DNA of 64,000 bases from Marinomonas arctica. Its GTDB lineage: Bacteria; Pseudomonadota; Gammaproteobacteria; Pseudomonadales; Marinomonadaceae. Both the position numbers and the translations under genes were made by a program. The stretch is taken from the NCBI RefSeq assembly GCF_003259225.1, contig NZ_QHJF01000024.1:49690-113689 (forward strand). Reading direction: 5' to 3'. The notes beneath the pieces are model-generated. The model saw only the letters and a program-made list of their open reading frames with translations, made no database searches and had not been told where the DNA came from. The stretch's first letter is position 1; every line of letters starts with the position of its first letter. Positions 1 to 10,172 of this stretch are shown here, piece after piece.

Positions 1-847
1 GTACGTGATCCACTATCGTGATATGACCAGCAAGACCCACACCTCCGGATAAGGTACAAAAGGCCCCTATTTTTGTACTGCCTGCAATACCAACACATCC
101 CGCAACCGCTGTATTATCACCAATTATAACGTTATGAGCAATTTGAACTTGATTATCTATGATAACCCCATCGCCAATTAACGTGTTTTCAATAGCACCA
201 CGATCGATTGTGGTGTTGGCACCTATCTCAACATGATTGCCAATAACAACAGATCCCAGTTGGTCAATTTTTTCCCAACGCCCCTGATCCGGCGCGAAAC
301 CAAAACCATCTGCACCAATCACAGTGCCACTGTGAATAATGCAAGACTCACCAATCATGACATCATGATAAAGCGTAACATTTGGATACAGTCGAGTGTT
401 TTGACCTATTCTAACACCTCGCCCAATGACACAGCCTGCACCAATAATGCAACCATCAGCAATGACAGCGCCATCATCAATGACGGCATTGGGGCCTATT
501 GTTACATCCTGACCTAATAACGCATTAGATGACACTACAGCACTTGAGTGAACCCCAGACCAACACTGTGTGGCGGGCACAAATAAATGCGACAACTGTG
601 CAAACGCTAAATAAGGGTTTGAGACAATAATAGCGTTATCCACTAATTGAGCAAGCTCTTCTGTCTTAACAAGTACAGCCCCTGCCGAAGTCGTCGCTAG
701 ATGATTTTGGTATTTAGGGTTCGCTAAAAAACTCAACTCTTGTTCAGTGGCTTTTTCAAGCGTACCTAGCTTTTCTATAATGAGACCCTCGTCTCCCTTT
801 ACCACACCGTGAACATTGGCTGCCAACTGCCCTAGCGTATAACTCAT
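1..847 (-). CDS. lpxD: UDP-3-O-acylglucosamine N-acyltransferase LpxD (3' end outside window)
   Basis: LpxD adds the second 3-hydroxyacyl chain to UDP-3-O-acylglucosamine in lipid A synthesis, in the cytoplasm. My translation from ATG 847 begins MSYTLGQLAANVHG, gives an N-terminal uridine-binding-type domain of about 100 residues, and then enters hexapeptide repeats typical of a left-handed beta-helix (for example IGPNAVIDDGAVI). The stretch QIAHNVIIG carries the histidine expected to be catalytic. About 282 codons are visible before the window edge; the family is usually about 340. It lies 3 nt downstream of skp, the classical bamA-skp-lpxD order, so co-transcription with the envelope genes is likely. 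Confidence 0.95.
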   Translation of the reverse strand, partial: MSYTLGQLAANVHGVVKGDEGLIIEKLGTLEKATEQELSFLANPKYQNHLATTSAGAVLVKTEELAQLVDNAIIVSNPYLAFAQLSHLFVPATQCWSGVHSSAVVSSNALLGQDVTIGPNAVIDDGAVIADGCIIGAGCVIGRGVRIGQNTRLYPNVTLYHDVMIGESCIIHSGTVIGADGFGFAPDQGRWEKIDQLGSVVIGNHVEIGANTTIDRGAIENTLIGDGVIIDNQVQIAHNVIIGDNTAVAGCVGIAGSTKIGAFCTLSGGVGLAGHITIVDHV

Positions 848-850
848 AGA

Positions 851-1345
851 TTAGTTGTCCTTATTAATACGTTTTACTAGCTCGTCAGTAATATCGGCAC
901 CCGCATTGGCATATAAACTTAATTGTCTGTTTAACACTAAGTCCAATTTTCGTTCTTCAATCAATGATTTTAAAGCCGCTTCGCCCTTTGGCGTCAACGA
1001 CTGTATCAACTGTTGCTCAAGCTCTTTGGCCTGACGCTGCATATTAGCCGCCAACGCTCGTATCTGATTTTGACGTTCTCCAAGCTGCTGACGGCGTTTT
1101 TTGAACTCTTCTTCAGACAAGGTCAATTCATCACGCTTTAAGTTTTGGGCAGACGCTTCAAGATCTTCTTGCTCTTTTTTCAAACGAGCATCCATAGCCG
1201 CGACTTTTTGCTTAGGTTCTTTAGCCGCTTCCTGACCAATATTACTTTGCAAAAGAGCCGCTCTAAAGTCCACCACAGCGACCTCTGTTGCCTGAACACT
1301 ACCTATCAAACACAGAGCAAAAATGACCATTAATATATTTTTCAT
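851..1345 (-). CDS. skp: Periplasmic chaperone Skp/OmpH
   Basis: Skp holds unfolded outer-membrane proteins in the periplasm and delivers them to the BAM complex. The 164-residue product starts with a signal peptide cleaved after SVQA (about residue 19). A short beta segment (EVAVVDFRAAL) follows, then a long charged coiled-coil region (about residues 40-135) rich in Lys, Glu and Gln that forms the tentacles, and a C-terminal beta segment. ATG 1345 is preceded by TAGGA at a suitable distance. It sits between bamA and lpxD, as in most gammaproteobacteria. Confidence 0.94.
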   Translation of the reverse strand: MKNILMVIFALCLIGSVQATEVAVVDFRAALLQSNIGQEAAKEPKQKVAAMDARLKKEQEDLEASAQNLKRDELTLSEEEFKKRRQQLGERQNQIRALAANMQRQAKELEQQLIQSLTPKGEAALKSLIEERKLDLVLNRQLSLYANAGADITDELVKRINKDN

Positions 1346-1374
1346 TTTATATCCTACTAAAAAAGCTATCTAGA

Positions 1375-3690
1375 TTAAAAAGTGGTACCTAGCTGAAACT
1401 GAAAAAAGTCTGTTTTGTCACCATCTTTTGAGTTTAAAGGTTTTGAAAAGTTAAATGACAATGGCGCAATCGGTGTAATCCAAGTCCAGCTTAAACCCAC
1501 ACTGTAGCGAATTTCTGCCAAATCAACACCTTCATTACACGCGGCATTACTAGCCAAACAGGTATCTGTGAATACGTTACCACCATCTAGGAATAGAGCC
1601 GTTCTGACCGATTTATGATCTTCCACCATCGGTAGAGGAAAGATCAATTCTGCCGTTCCCGTCATCAGTATATTACCGCCCAGTGCAGAACTGCTGTTTG
1701 TTGAACTGGCATCATATGAGTTCTTTGGCCCTAATGAGGACGCACCATAACCACGTACCGAATAAGAGCCACCAGCGAAGTAGTTTTCAAAAAACGGTAA
1801 AGTATCCGTATCACCATACCCAGAGCCATAACCCAAACGACCTTTTAGGCGGAATAGCCATAAATTCGAATCTGTCATACTCCAATAACGCTGAGAGGTC
1901 AGACCAAGCTTAGTGTATTCTTGATCACCCACTGGCAGAGCTACCTCTAAGGTTGCTCTGGTTGAATAACCATCTGTTGGCAACACACCACCCACTAAAT
2001 CGCTATCACTCCAAGTCAAACTGGCAATGACATCGTCATAGTTATCACCATGGGTTTCAACATAGTCTTTTGTTTCATTAGAAGGGTCATAACCCAACTT
2101 CACTGTACTTTCTTTTACTGTCATGCCAAAAGCCAAGCGCTGAGTATCAGAAATGGGGTACCCATAACTGACACCAGCTCCGATCGAATCAAGATCATAG
2201 TCTTCAACATCATCATCGGCATGATCACTGGTTTTATAAAATATTTGGAAACCGCGGCTCACACCATCCACGGTAAAATAGGGGTTATCGTAACTAATCG
2301 AATAATCTTGCGTCTGATTTGTTCGCGACGCATTAAACGATAATTTATTACCTGTCCCTAAGAAGTTGCGCTTAGAAACACCAAAACCCAACACAGTACC
2401 ATCTTCTTGAGAATAACCAATGCTTGCTTGAATACTGCCAGATGCTTGCTCTTGAACCACAACATCAAGATCTACCTGATCTGACGTGCCCGCCACAGGT
2501 CGAGTTCTTAAATCGACACTGCCAAAGAAGCCCAATCGTTCAATACGGCGCTTAGAGGATTGAATTTTAGAATGCGTTGCCAAAGCCCCTTCAAACTGAG
2601 TCATCTCACGACGCAATACCTCATCTTGAGTCTCGCTATTACCACTAAAAGTAATGCGACGCACGTAAACCTTTGGACCTGGCGCGATTTGATAACTGAG
2701 ATTCACAGTATGATTGTCAAGTTTCTCTGGAATAACATTGACGTTCGTAAACAAATAGCCATCGTCACCTAACTCCGTCGAAATCCCTTCAATAATCTTT
2801 GTCACTTCACTACGAGAAAAAACGTCGCCGCTTTTCTGCGTAATTTGTTTCCAGATACGATCTTCTGCAATCGGTAAACTACCGCTCAAAGAGACATTAT
2901 TAATGTTATAAGGTTTGCCTTCCTCGACATTAATCACGATATAAACATCACGTTTATCCGCTGACAAACTCACCTGACTAGATACCACATTAAAATCTAA
3001 ATAGCCTTTGTCTAAATAAAAGCTCTTTAGAGTATTGATATCTCCTTCTATTTTGGCTTTAGCGTATTCATCTGCCGAGCTAAAAGGATTCCAAGAACCG
3101 GTTTCTCTTGATTCAAAGTCTTTGGTTAAGGTTTCTTCATCAAAGTCCTTGTTGCCAACGATGTTGATATGTACGATTTTTGCCGTATCGCCTTCATCAA
3201 TGTTAATAACAATACCGGTACGATTACGAGGCATTTCCTCAACAGAAATATCCACCTTAGCGCTATAGCGACCAAGTGCATAATACTGGCGCTGGAGCTC
3301 TTGAACAATCTGGTTCAAGGTTTCTGGTTTGTATATTTCACCAATTTCCAAGCCAGATAACTTCAAGCCTCGCTCCAAGTCTTCCGTTTTGATTAGCTCA
3401 TTTCCTTCAATCGTCAGGTTGCCAATGGAGGGACGCTCCTCAACATCAAACACTAATACATTGTTGTCTTCATACACATCGATGTCACTAAAGTAACCTG
3501 TGTTAAAAAGTGAGCTAATCGCTTGATAGACCTTGCTGGAATCATAAGACTCGCTTTTATCAAAGCCGATTACATCAAATGCTCTAGCCGATGGCATTTG
3601 AACTAGGCCATCAATTCGCACATCCTCTACGGTTTTTGCAACACTCTGCACGCTTATTAAAGCCAAAAATACTACTGAAACGACTTTCAC
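1375..3690 (-). CDS. bamA: Outer membrane protein assembly factor BamA
   Basis: BamA is the central beta-barrel subunit that folds and inserts outer-membrane proteins. The frame is open from a TTG at 3732, but I choose GTG 3690: it has GAGAGG five bases upstream, it starts a clean signal peptide (MKVVSVVFLALISVQSVA), and it removes the overlap with rseP. The resulting 771 residues contain five POTRA repeats (about 20-420) followed by the 16-strand barrel, with the diagnostic VRGY motif in SYSVRGYGASS and a C-terminal Phe. It lies between rseP and skp. Confidence 0.95.
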   Translation of the reverse strand: MKVVSVVFLALISVQSVAKTVEDVRIDGLVQMPSARAFDVIGFDKSESYDSSKVYQAISSLFNTGYFSDIDVYEDNNVLVFDVEERPSIGNLTIEGNELIKTEDLERGLKLSGLEIGEIYKPETLNQIVQELQRQYYALGRYSAKVDISVEEMPRNRTGIVINIDEGDTAKIVHINIVGNKDFDEETLTKDFESRETGSWNPFSSADEYAKAKIEGDINTLKSFYLDKGYLDFNVVSSQVSLSADKRDVYIVINVEEGKPYNINNVSLSGSLPIAEDRIWKQITQKSGDVFSRSEVTKIIEGISTELGDDGYLFTNVNVIPEKLDNHTVNLSYQIAPGPKVYVRRITFSGNSETQDEVLRREMTQFEGALATHSKIQSSKRRIERLGFFGSVDLRTRPVAGTSDQVDLDVVVQEQASGSIQASIGYSQEDGTVLGFGVSKRNFLGTGNKLSFNASRTNQTQDYSISYDNPYFTVDGVSRGFQIFYKTSDHADDDVEDYDLDSIGAGVSYGYPISDTQRLAFGMTVKESTVKLGYDPSNETKDYVETHGDNYDDVIASLTWSDSDLVGGVLPTDGYSTRATLEVALPVGDQEYTKLGLTSQRYWSMTDSNLWLFRLKGRLGYGSGYGDTDTLPFFENYFAGGSYSVRGYGASSLGPKNSYDASSTNSSSALGGNILMTGTAELIFPLPMVEDHKSVRTALFLDGGNVFTDTCLASNAACNEGVDLAEIRYSVGLSWTWITPIAPLSFNFSKPLNSKDGDKTDFFQFQLGTTF

Positions 3691-3700
3691 ATATACCTCT

Positions 3701-5047
3701 CTACAAGCGGGCAATATCATTAAAAATGGCAACAGCCATTAGAGCAAATAAAAGAGAAGCACCAACCCGATAAGCCATAGCCTGAATTTTTTCAGAAACT
3801 GGCTTGCGGCGTATAGCTTCAATGCCGAAAAATACTAAATGCCCACCATCCAACATGGGAATAGGCAACAAATTAAGCACACCCAAACTGACACTGAGGT
3901 AAGCCATGAATTTCAAAAAAGACTGCAAACCAGAGTCTGCAGATGCGCTCGCCACCTTGGCGATCGTTATCGGCCCAGATAAATTATCAACCGATATCAA
4001 GCCTTGTAGCATCTTACCGACGGAAGAAACTGTCAAAGATACCATCTTAAACGTTTGTTCAACACCATAAGAAATTGCCTCAAATGGACCATAATGGCGC
4101 TCTCTAACAGCACTCTCATCTAATTGAGGTGGAACAACCGCTAGTCCAGCATACCCTATCAGCTTACCATTTTGCTCCGTGGATTTGGGCAATAATAATA
4201 ATTTAACAACGTCTTGCCCTCTCTGAACCTCAACATCAAGCGCCTTATTTGGACTGGCTTGCACCAATGCAACGACCTGCTGCCAATTTGATATAGATTG
4301 CTCGTTCACGCTCAAAATTCTGTCATTCGCCTGAAAACCTGCACTCGCTGCAGCCCCATCCTCTACAACCTGTGCAATGATAGGCAACACGTCAGGTCGC
4401 CATGGCACGACCCCAAACGCTTGGATTAGGTTGTTAGGCTCCTCTCCAACCAACCAGCGATCTAATCGAACCGCCTCCTCTTGCTGATAATCTCGACCAT
4501 CAACCTGGTAACGAACGATAATGGTTCCTGTTTTTCCGATCAAGCCCGCTAGCACTAAATTTACATCTTCCCAAGAGACAACAGCTTGATCCGCAATAGA
4601 AATAAGCTCATCCCCTGCTTGAATCTGGGTCTGTGCCAATGGCGTATTAGCCGCAACATCACCGACTTTCGGTGCAAGTGACTGAATACCAAGCAAAGCC
4701 ACTAACGCATAAATAATGATCGCCAAAATGAAATTGGCAATAGGCCCTGCTGCGACAATAGCAATACGCTGCCAAACTGTTTTGGTGTTAAACGCCTGGC
4801 TGCGTAAGGCTTCAGGCACATTACCCTCACGCTCATCCAGCATACGAACATAACCACCCAATGGAATCATCGCTAGCGTGTATTCAGTCCCCGTCTTCCC
4901 CACATAACGGTAAATGGGTTTTCCAAAACCAACCGAAAAACGCAATACTTTCACACCGCAACGACGCGCAACAAAAAAGTGGCCAAACTCATGAAAAGTA
5001 ATTAAAAGGCCTAAAGCAACAATAATAGAAAGGATATTTAGTATCAT
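3701..5047 (-). CDS. rseP: Site-2 intramembrane zinc protease RseP
   Basis: RseP cleaves the anti-sigma factor RseA and remnant signal peptides within the inner membrane. The 448-residue protein has the zinc motif HEFGH at residues 19-23 in its first transmembrane segment. Two PDZ domains occupy about residues 115-300, and the second half of the active site is PMLDGGHL in the third membrane segment near residue 390. Its ATG overlaps the dxr stop by 4 nt (ATGA), and it has no strong ribosome binding site of its own, which suggests translational coupling. Confidence 0.95.
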   Translation of the reverse strand: MILNILSIIVALGLLITFHEFGHFFVARRCGVKVLRFSVGFGKPIYRYVGKTGTEYTLAMIPLGGYVRMLDEREGNVPEALRSQAFNTKTVWQRIAIVAAGPIANFILAIIIYALVALLGIQSLAPKVGDVAANTPLAQTQIQAGDELISIADQAVVSWEDVNLVLAGLIGKTGTIIVRYQVDGRDYQQEEAVRLDRWLVGEEPNNLIQAFGVVPWRPDVLPIIAQVVEDGAAASAGFQANDRILSVNEQSISNWQQVVALVQASPNKALDVEVQRGQDVVKLLLLPKSTEQNGKLIGYAGLAVVPPQLDESAVRERHYGPFEAISYGVEQTFKMVSLTVSSVGKMLQGLISVDNLSGPITIAKVASASADSGLQSFLKFMAYLSVSLGVLNLLPIPMLDGGHLVFFGIEAIRRKPVSEKIQAMAYRVGASLLFALMAVAIFNDIARL

Positions 5048-6228
5048 AAAAAACGCCCACGAGTGATCACATCAAGAGCCAGGCGACGTGAATAAAGATC
5101 CGCCTCGAAAACATCATCAAGGGTATTAACCGTTACGATATTAGCACCAGCCAGTACCTGCTCATTAATGCGAGCAATATCTAAAAAGCGAATCTGACGA
5201 TTTAAGAAAGCCGCTACAGCAACCTCATTCGCCGCATTCAACACAGCCATAGCCGTACCACCTGCAAACCAAGCATCAGCTGCTAATTGCAGGTTCGGAA
5301 AACGCATTAAATCAGGTGCATCAAAGTTCAAGCGAGATATTTCCACAAGATTTAATGGTGCCACGCTGGTATCAATCCGATCAGGCCAACTCATACCATA
5401 AGCAATAGGTATCTTCATATCAGGGTTGCCCATCTGCGCTAGCACAGAGCCATCAACATAAGAAACCATTGAGTGAATAATGCTTTCCGGATGAACAACG
5501 ACCTCTATCTCATTTGGCGTCACATCAAATAACCAACACGCTTCGATTAACTCCAGCCCTTTATTCATCAAAGTCGCTGAATCAATCGATATTTTTTGCC
5601 CCATAGACCAATTAGGGTGTTTGCAAGCTTGCTCGGGGGTCACTGAAGCCATGTCTTCTAAAGACCAAGCCCTAAAAGGACCACCTGAAGCAGTTAGGAT
5701 AATTTTAGCAACATCTTTTTTATGGGCACCAACAGAACTCTGGGGCAAGCTTTGAAAAATAGCATTATGCTCACTATCAATTGGCAGCAATACTACATTA
5801 TGCCTTGCGACTTCATCCATAAACAATTTGCCCGCTGTCACCAGAGATTCCTTGTTTGCCAGAAGTATGCGCTTGCCCGCACGTATGCCGGCCAATGTTG
5901 GCTTTAGCCCAGCAAAGCCCATGATAGCCGCCATCACTTGATCAACGTCGGGATCAGCGGCAATAGAGTCCAATGCCTCTTCTCCCCACTCAAATGACGT
6001 GGTCAAACCTTGACACTTTAGAGCCAGCTGATCACGAGCCTGCTTAGACCCCATTACCACACGCTGGGGCTTAAAGCGGCGACATATTTCCGCCATTTTA
6101 TCAACGCTTTCATTGGCCGAAGCGCTAATCAAGGAAAATTTATCTGGGTGCAGCGCTATGATATCTAACGTGCTTTGACCAATGGAACCTGTCGCGCCTA
6201 ATAAGCAAATACCTTGCATCAAAGCCAT
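5044..6228 (-). CDS. dxr: 1-deoxy-D-xylulose 5-phosphate reductoisomerase Dxr
   Basis: Dxr (IspC) converts DXP to 2-C-methylerythritol 4-phosphate with NADPH, the committed step of the non-mevalonate isoprenoid pathway. The 394-residue protein has the N-terminal dinucleotide-binding motif GATGSIGQST, the NKESLVTAG motif, and the substrate/metal region SATLMNKGLELIEACWLF. ATG 6228 lies inside the end of cdsA. A second ATG at 6219, three codons in, overlaps the cdsA stop as TGATG with GGA upstream and may be the true start. It sits between cdsA and rseP, as in E. coli. Confidence 0.95.
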   Translation of the reverse strand: MALMQGICLLGATGSIGQSTLDIIALHPDKFSLISASANESVDKMAEICRRFKPQRVVMGSKQARDQLALKCQGLTTSFEWGEEALDSIAADPDVDQVMAAIMGFAGLKPTLAGIRAGKRILLANKESLVTAGKLFMDEVARHNVVLLPIDSEHNAIFQSLPQSSVGAHKKDVAKIILTASGGPFRAWSLEDMASVTPEQACKHPNWSMGQKISIDSATLMNKGLELIEACWLFDVTPNEIEVVVHPESIIHSMVSYVDGSVLAQMGNPDMKIPIAYGMSWPDRIDTSVAPLNLVEISRLNFDAPDLMRFPNLQLAADAWFAGGTAMAVLNAANEVAVAAFLNRQIRFLDIARINEQVLAGANIVTVNTLDDVFEADLYSRRLALDVITRGRFL

Positions 6229-7022
6229 CCAGTCAAACTTAATAACAATACATAAATAGGGGCTGCCGCCGTCAAACTATCGACACGATCCATAACACCA
6301 CCGTGTCCAGGAATAAGGTGACTTGAATCTTTTAATTGCTCGTGTCGCTTGAATAGACTCTCTGTTAAATCGCCTAAGACAGAGACGGAAGAAGTCAATA
6401 AAGCAATAAACGACAATACACACCACTGTACAAACGTAAAATCACTCAATAAGGCAAACACAGCCACACCGATTTGCGTCAGCACCAAACCGCCTGCTAC
6501 ACCTTCCCATGACTTACCAGGGCTCACGAAGCGAGCCAGCTTTCTTTTACCAAAAGCTCGCCCGACGAAATAGGCACCTGAATCGGCTCCCCATATTAAC
6601 CCCATCAACAGCAGCACCCACACTAAAAAATTGTCAGACTGCCTTAACACAACCAATGCCGACCAAGTCGTTACTAACACCAACACACCAAACAATAAGC
6701 GACTAAAGGTATGCTGCCAGAAAAGAAGCGCTGGATATTTCATGACCCAATATAAGGCCAAACCCCATAAAATCGGGCTCACATACAGTGACATTTCATG
6801 AATATTTAAGTTCAAAATAGACAAGCAAAGAACACCAATAAAGGTTGCAAACACAATACGGCCCAGCTGATTACAAACACCAGATAGACGCGCCCATTCC
6901 CAGCCTGCTAAAACAACCACTCCAGCCATAGCAAAAATAAAATGCACAGCGTTGAGAACAAAAACGGCACAAACAAACAACACCGCCATCACGATGGCAC
7001 TTAAAATTCGAGGGAGTAACAT
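6219..7022 (-). CDS. cdsA: Phosphatidate cytidylyltransferase CdsA
   Basis: CdsA makes CDP-diacylglycerol from phosphatidic acid and CTP in the inner membrane, feeding all phospholipid synthesis. The 267-residue protein is dominated by hydrophobic segments (about eight predicted helices). It ends with the family signature SLFKRHEQLKDSSHLIPGHG followed by GVMDRVDS, which holds the catalytic and metal-binding Asp residues. It starts 2 nt after the uppS stop and overlaps the start of dxr, so it is part of a tightly packed uppS-cdsA-dxr-rseP unit. Confidence 0.94.
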   Translation of the reverse strand: MLLPRILSAIVMAVLFVCAVFVLNAVHFIFAMAGVVVLAGWEWARLSGVCNQLGRIVFATFIGVLCLSILNLNIHEMSLYVSPILWGLALYWVMKYPALLFWQHTFSRLLFGVLVLVTTWSALVVLRQSDNFLVWVLLLMGLIWGADSGAYFVGRAFGKRKLARFVSPGKSWEGVAGGLVLTQIGVAVFALLSDFTFVQWCVLSFIALLTSSVSVLGDLTESLFKRHEQLKDSSHLIPGHGGVMDRVDSLTAAAPIYVLLLSLTGWL

Positions 7023-7024
7023 GG

Positions 7025-7756
7025 TTATCGACCACCATAACGACGTTGACGATTTTGATAAATTTGAATAGCTTCATCAAAATGTTGCTGTTCAAAATCC
7101 GGCCATAATACCGGAAGAAAGACAAATTCAGAGTAGGCGGTCTGCCAAAGTAGAAAATTACTAATACGCTCTTCCCCTGAGGTTCGAATCAACAAATCTG
7201 GCGGTGGCAAATCGGCCAACTGCATATGCTCACCCAACACCGTCTCATTAATATCTTCTGGAGCAAGCTCACCTAACGCAATACGCTCAGCTATCGACTT
7301 TGCAGCCTGAGCAATATCCCAACGACCACCGTAGTTAGCAGCAATAACCAGCGTCATTTGAGTGTTGCTTGCTGTTGCCTCTTCAACACTCTTAATTTGA
7401 TTCTGCAAACCGTGACTAAAGCCAGAAAGATCACCAATCACTCTCAGCCTTATTTTGTGCTCGTTTAAACGCTTTAGCTCTTTTTTCAAAGACCGCATAA
7501 AAAGCGCCATCAACCCATCCACCTCTAGCTTTGGACGCTTCCAATTTTCACTGGAAAAAGCAAACAACGTTAACACTTTAACGCCGTCTCTAACAGCCGC
7601 CTCAACCACTCTCCTGACAGCGGAAGCACCTGCTGTATGACCCGCGATACTCGGCAGGTGTTTTTTTTTGGCCCAGCGGTTATTGCCATCCATGATAATA
7701 GCAATATGCATAGGCCCGACAACTGAATCAACATCAGCGCCATCTAATTCAGACAT
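7025..7756 (-). CDS. uppS: Undecaprenyl diphosphate synthase UppS
   Basis: UppS condenses isopentenyl diphosphate with farnesyl diphosphate to make C55 undecaprenyl diphosphate, the lipid carrier for peptidoglycan and O-antigen. The 243-residue protein shows the cis-prenyltransferase motifs IIMDGNNRWAKKK (catalytic Asp), FAFSSENWKRP and LIRTSGEERISNFLLWQ. ATG 7756 has AGGGTGA upstream. A terminator-like hairpin separates it from frr, so it may head its own transcript with cdsA, dxr and rseP. Confidence 0.95.
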   Translation of the reverse strand: MSELDGADVDSVVGPMHIAIIMDGNNRWAKKKHLPSIAGHTAGASAVRRVVEAAVRDGVKVLTLFAFSSENWKRPKLEVDGLMALFMRSLKKELKRLNEHKIRLRVIGDLSGFSHGLQNQIKSVEEATASNTQMTLVIAANYGGRWDIAQAAKSIAERIALGELAPEDINETVLGEHMQLADLPPPDLLIRTSGEERISNFLLWQTAYSEFVFLPVLWPDFEQQHFDEAIQIYQNRQRRYGGR

Positions 7757-7774
7757 AGCGTCACCCTAGTCGAT

Positions 7775-7799
7775 AAAAAAAGCGAGCCGAAGCCCGCCT
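7775..7799 (-). terminator. Intrinsic terminator or attenuator after frr
   Basis: Read on the minus strand, GCGGGC-TTCG-GCTCGC forms a six-pair stem closed by a UUCG tetraloop, followed directly by seven T residues. It lies 6 nt after the frr stop and 18 nt before uppS, so it probably reduces or ends transcription coming from pyrH-frr. Confidence 0.75.
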
Positions 7800-7805
7800 C
7801 CTTTA

Positions 7806-8363
7806 TTATATTTCCATCAAGTCTTTTTCTTTTGCAGCAAGACGCTCTTCCACTAAAGCTACATACTTATCTGTTATTTTTTGAACTTGATCTTGAGCAC
7901 GACGCTCTTCATCTTCGGAGATTTCTTTCTCTTTCACTAGGTCTTTCAAACTTCCGTTTGCATCACGACGAATATTACGAATCGCAATACGACCATTTTC
8001 CGCTTCGTTCTTGGCCTGTTTGAAATAATTTTTACGCGTCTCTTCCGTCAAGGCTGGCATAGGAATGCGGATAAGACCACCGCTAGTGGAAGGATTTAAT
8101 CCCAAGTCGGATTTGAAAATCGCTTTTTCTATCTCTGGCACAAGATTGCTTTCCCAAGGAGAAATACCCAGAGTACGCGCGTCTTCAACCGTAATGTTAG
8201 CCACTTGGTTAAGAGGCGTTTCTGTACCATAGTAGTTCACTTTAACTGGATCTAATATACTTGGGTGCGCACGACCTGTACGGATTTTTTTAAACGCAGA
8301 TTCAACAGAAGAAACCGCTTTATTCATTCGATCTTCTGCATCTTTAAGAATTTCGTTAATCAT
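7806..8363 (-). CDS. frr: Ribosome recycling factor Frr
   Basis: RRF works with EF-G to split the post-termination ribosome. The 185-residue protein has the family length and shows the core pattern of a long three-helix bundle with the sequences [30 protein letters not shown] and [14 protein letters not shown] 8363 has GAGGAAG just upstream. It follows pyrH by 7 nt, the standard pyrH-frr pair. Confidence 0.96.
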   Translation of the reverse strand: MINEILKDAEDRMNKAVSSVESAFKKIRTGRAHPSILDPVKVNYYGTETPLNQVANITVEDARTLGISPWESNLVPEIEKAIFKSDLGLNPSTSGGLIRIPMPALTEETRKNYFKQAKNEAENGRIAIRNIRRDANGSLKDLVKEKEISEDEERRAQDQVQKITDKYVALVEERLAAKEKDLMEI

Positions 8364-8370
8364 AACTTCC

Positions 8371-9093
8371 TCACTTAATCAGTGTACCTTCATTGCCACC
8401 AACCATGATATTTATCAAGGCTCCCGGCTTATTCATATTAAACACACGTATCGGCATAGCGTGATCACGAGTCAAACAGATGGCGGTTAAGTCCATGACA
8501 CCCAACTGTTTTTCAAGCACTTCATCGTAACCTAATGTATCATATTTCACCGCGGTAGGGTCTTTCATCGGATCCGCAGAATAAACACCATCCACTTTTG
8601 TTGCCTTCAGTACGACATCAGCATCAATCTCAATGCCGCGTAAACAAGCAGCAGAGTCTGTCGTAAAGAAAGGATTACCTGTCCCAGCCGAGAAAATAAG
8701 CACATCACCTTCTTTCATTAGACGCATAGCACGACGTCTATCATAAGGCTCGACAATACCCGTCATAGTGATGGCCGACATAACACGAGTGGCGATATTG
8801 GCACGTTCCAGTGCATCACGCATCGCCAATGCATTCATTACCGTTGCCAACATACCCATATGATCGCCTGTCACACGGTCCATGCCCGCTTGGCTCAGAG
8901 CTTGACCACGAAACAAGTTACCACCACCAATAACGATACCAACCTCAACACCAATACCGCGTAACTGACCAATTTCAAGCGCAATGCGATTTAATACTTT
9001 AGGGTCAATACCGAAGGACTCATCGCCCATCAAGGCTTCGCCGCTTAGCTTAAGCAAAATTCGTTTGTATTTTGGACTCTTCTCTTTTGACAT
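8371..9093 (-). CDS. pyrH: Uridylate kinase PyrH
   Basis: PyrH phosphorylates UMP to UDP; the hexameric enzyme is allosterically controlled by GTP and UTP. The frame is open up to 9153, but ATG 9093 ([16 protein letters not shown]) has a strong GGAGG ribosome binding site and gives 240 residues, the normal size. Motifs include [21 protein letters not shown] and a C-terminal nucleotide-binding region ([16 protein letters not shown]). It lies downstream of tsf behind a terminator-like hairpin. Confidence 0.95.
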   Translation of the reverse strand: MSKEKSPKYKRILLKLSGEALMGDESFGIDPKVLNRIALEIGQLRGIGVEVGIVIGGGNLFRGQALSQAGMDRVTGDHMGMLATVMNALAMRDALERANIATRVMSAITMTGIVEPYDRRRAMRLMKEGDVLIFSAGTGNPFFTTDSAACLRGIEIDADVVLKATKVDGVYSADPMKDPTAVKYDTLGYDEVLEKQLGVMDLTAICLTRDHAMPIRVFNMNKPGALINIMVGGNEGTLIK

Positions 9094-9173
9094 ATCAACC
9101 TCCGGCAATGGTTTTCTTTCTTCACTCACTGAGGTCAATCCTATCACCGACACTCATCGAACCTATCTCTCAT

Positions 9174-9205
9174 AAAAAGGGGCAGTCAAGCTGCCCCTTT
9201 TTTTT
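9174..9205 (-). terminator. Intrinsic terminator between tsf and pyrH (bidirectional shape)
   Basis: A perfect GGGGCAG/CTGCCCC stem (9179-9197) with a five-base loop is followed by five T on the minus strand and by eight T on the plus strand. It lies 22 nt beyond the tsf stop, so it would end the rpsB-tsf transcript before pyrH. Confidence 0.85.
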
Positions 9206-9226
9206 GCAAGACATTACAACTCGGAA

Positions 9227-10087
9227 TTAACCTCTAAGCTGTGCTGCTACTTCTGCGGCAAAATCCACTTCAGCCACTTCAATACCTTCACCCACTTCTA
9301 GGCGAATAAAAGAAGTCACTGTTGCGCCAGCGTCTTTCACTAGTTGACCAACTTTTACGTCTGGGTTCTTAACGAAAGGTTGTTCAGTTAAGCTGTTTTC
9401 AGCCAAGAATTTCTTCATACGGCCAACGATCATTTTATCAACGATCTCAGCTGGCTTACCAGCCATGTCTGGCTGCGCACGAACAATTTCTTCTTCTTTT
9501 GCAAGAACTTCAGCAGGCATATCTTCACCGCGAACGACGCGAGGAGAAACGGCAGCAATGTGCATAGAAACATCTTTAGCTAGCTCGTCAGAACCACCTT
9601 CCAATTGAGTCAATACAGCAATCTGGCCGTTACCGTGCAGATAACCGCCTACTAAACCACCTTCAACAACGACTGCGCGACGTGGAGAGATGTTTTCACC
9701 GATTTTCTGAACCAATGCTTCACGTGCTTGGCCGATTTCACCCGCCAACAACACTTCCATATCGGTTTGTTTTGTTGTGAAAACAACGTCAGCTACCTTG
9801 TTGGCAAAAGCAATAAAGCCTTCGTCACGAGAAGCAAAGTCTGTTTCAGAGTTTACTTCAACCAAGATACCGTAAGATGCATCATCAGCAACGCGCATGA
9901 TGATGGTACCTTCAGCTGCTGTACGGCCTGCTTTCTTAGCTGCCTTCATGCCACTTGATTTACGTAGCTCTTCAATTGCCACTTCAATGTCAGCGTCAGC
10001 AGCGACAAGTGCTTTTTTACACTCCATCATGCCAAGACCAGTACGTTCACGTAGCTCTTTTACCAATGCTGCAGATACTGCGGCCAT
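9227..10087 (-). CDS. tsf: Translation elongation factor Ts
   Basis: EF-Ts exchanges GDP for GTP on EF-Tu. The 286-residue protein has the N-terminal UBA-like domain with [16 protein letters not shown], and the core motif [12 protein letters not shown] that contacts EF-Tu. ATG 10087 is preceded by AGAGGA. It follows rpsB in the universal rpsB-tsf pair, separated by an 85-nt spacer that contains an attenuator-like hairpin. Confidence 0.96.
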   Translation of the reverse strand: MAAVSAALVKELRERTGLGMMECKKALVAADADIEVAIEELRKSSGMKAAKKAGRTAAEGTIIMRVADDASYGILVEVNSETDFASRDEGFIAFANKVADVVFTTKQTDMEVLLAGEIGQAREALVQKIGENISPRRAVVVEGGLVGGYLHGNGQIAVLTQLEGGSDELAKDVSMHIAAVSPRVVRGEDMPAEVLAKEEEIVRAQPDMAGKPAEIVDKMIVGRMKKFLAENSLTEQPFVKNPDVKVGQLVKDAGATVTSFIRLEVGEGIEVAEVDFAAEVAAQLRG

Positions 10088-10117
10088 GTTAAATCCTCTT
10101 TATAACAATTCAAATTT

Positions 10118-10140
10118 AAAAAAGGAGGTAAGAAACCTCC
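10118..10140 (-). terminator. Attenuator-like hairpin between rpsB and tsf
   Basis: On the minus strand GGAGGT-TTCTT-ACCTCC is followed by six T residues, a short intrinsic-terminator shape in the rpsB-tsf spacer. With only six pairs it is probably leaky and could set the S2 to EF-Ts ratio; that role is inferred. Confidence 0.55.
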
Positions 10141-10172
10141 CTTTAGAAACCAGAACAAACTAAATAGTTTGC

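Noticed and set aside
7160..7200. tRNA T-loop-like GGTTCGAATC
   Set aside because: It lies inside the uppS coding sequence and has no matching acceptor, D or anticodon stems.
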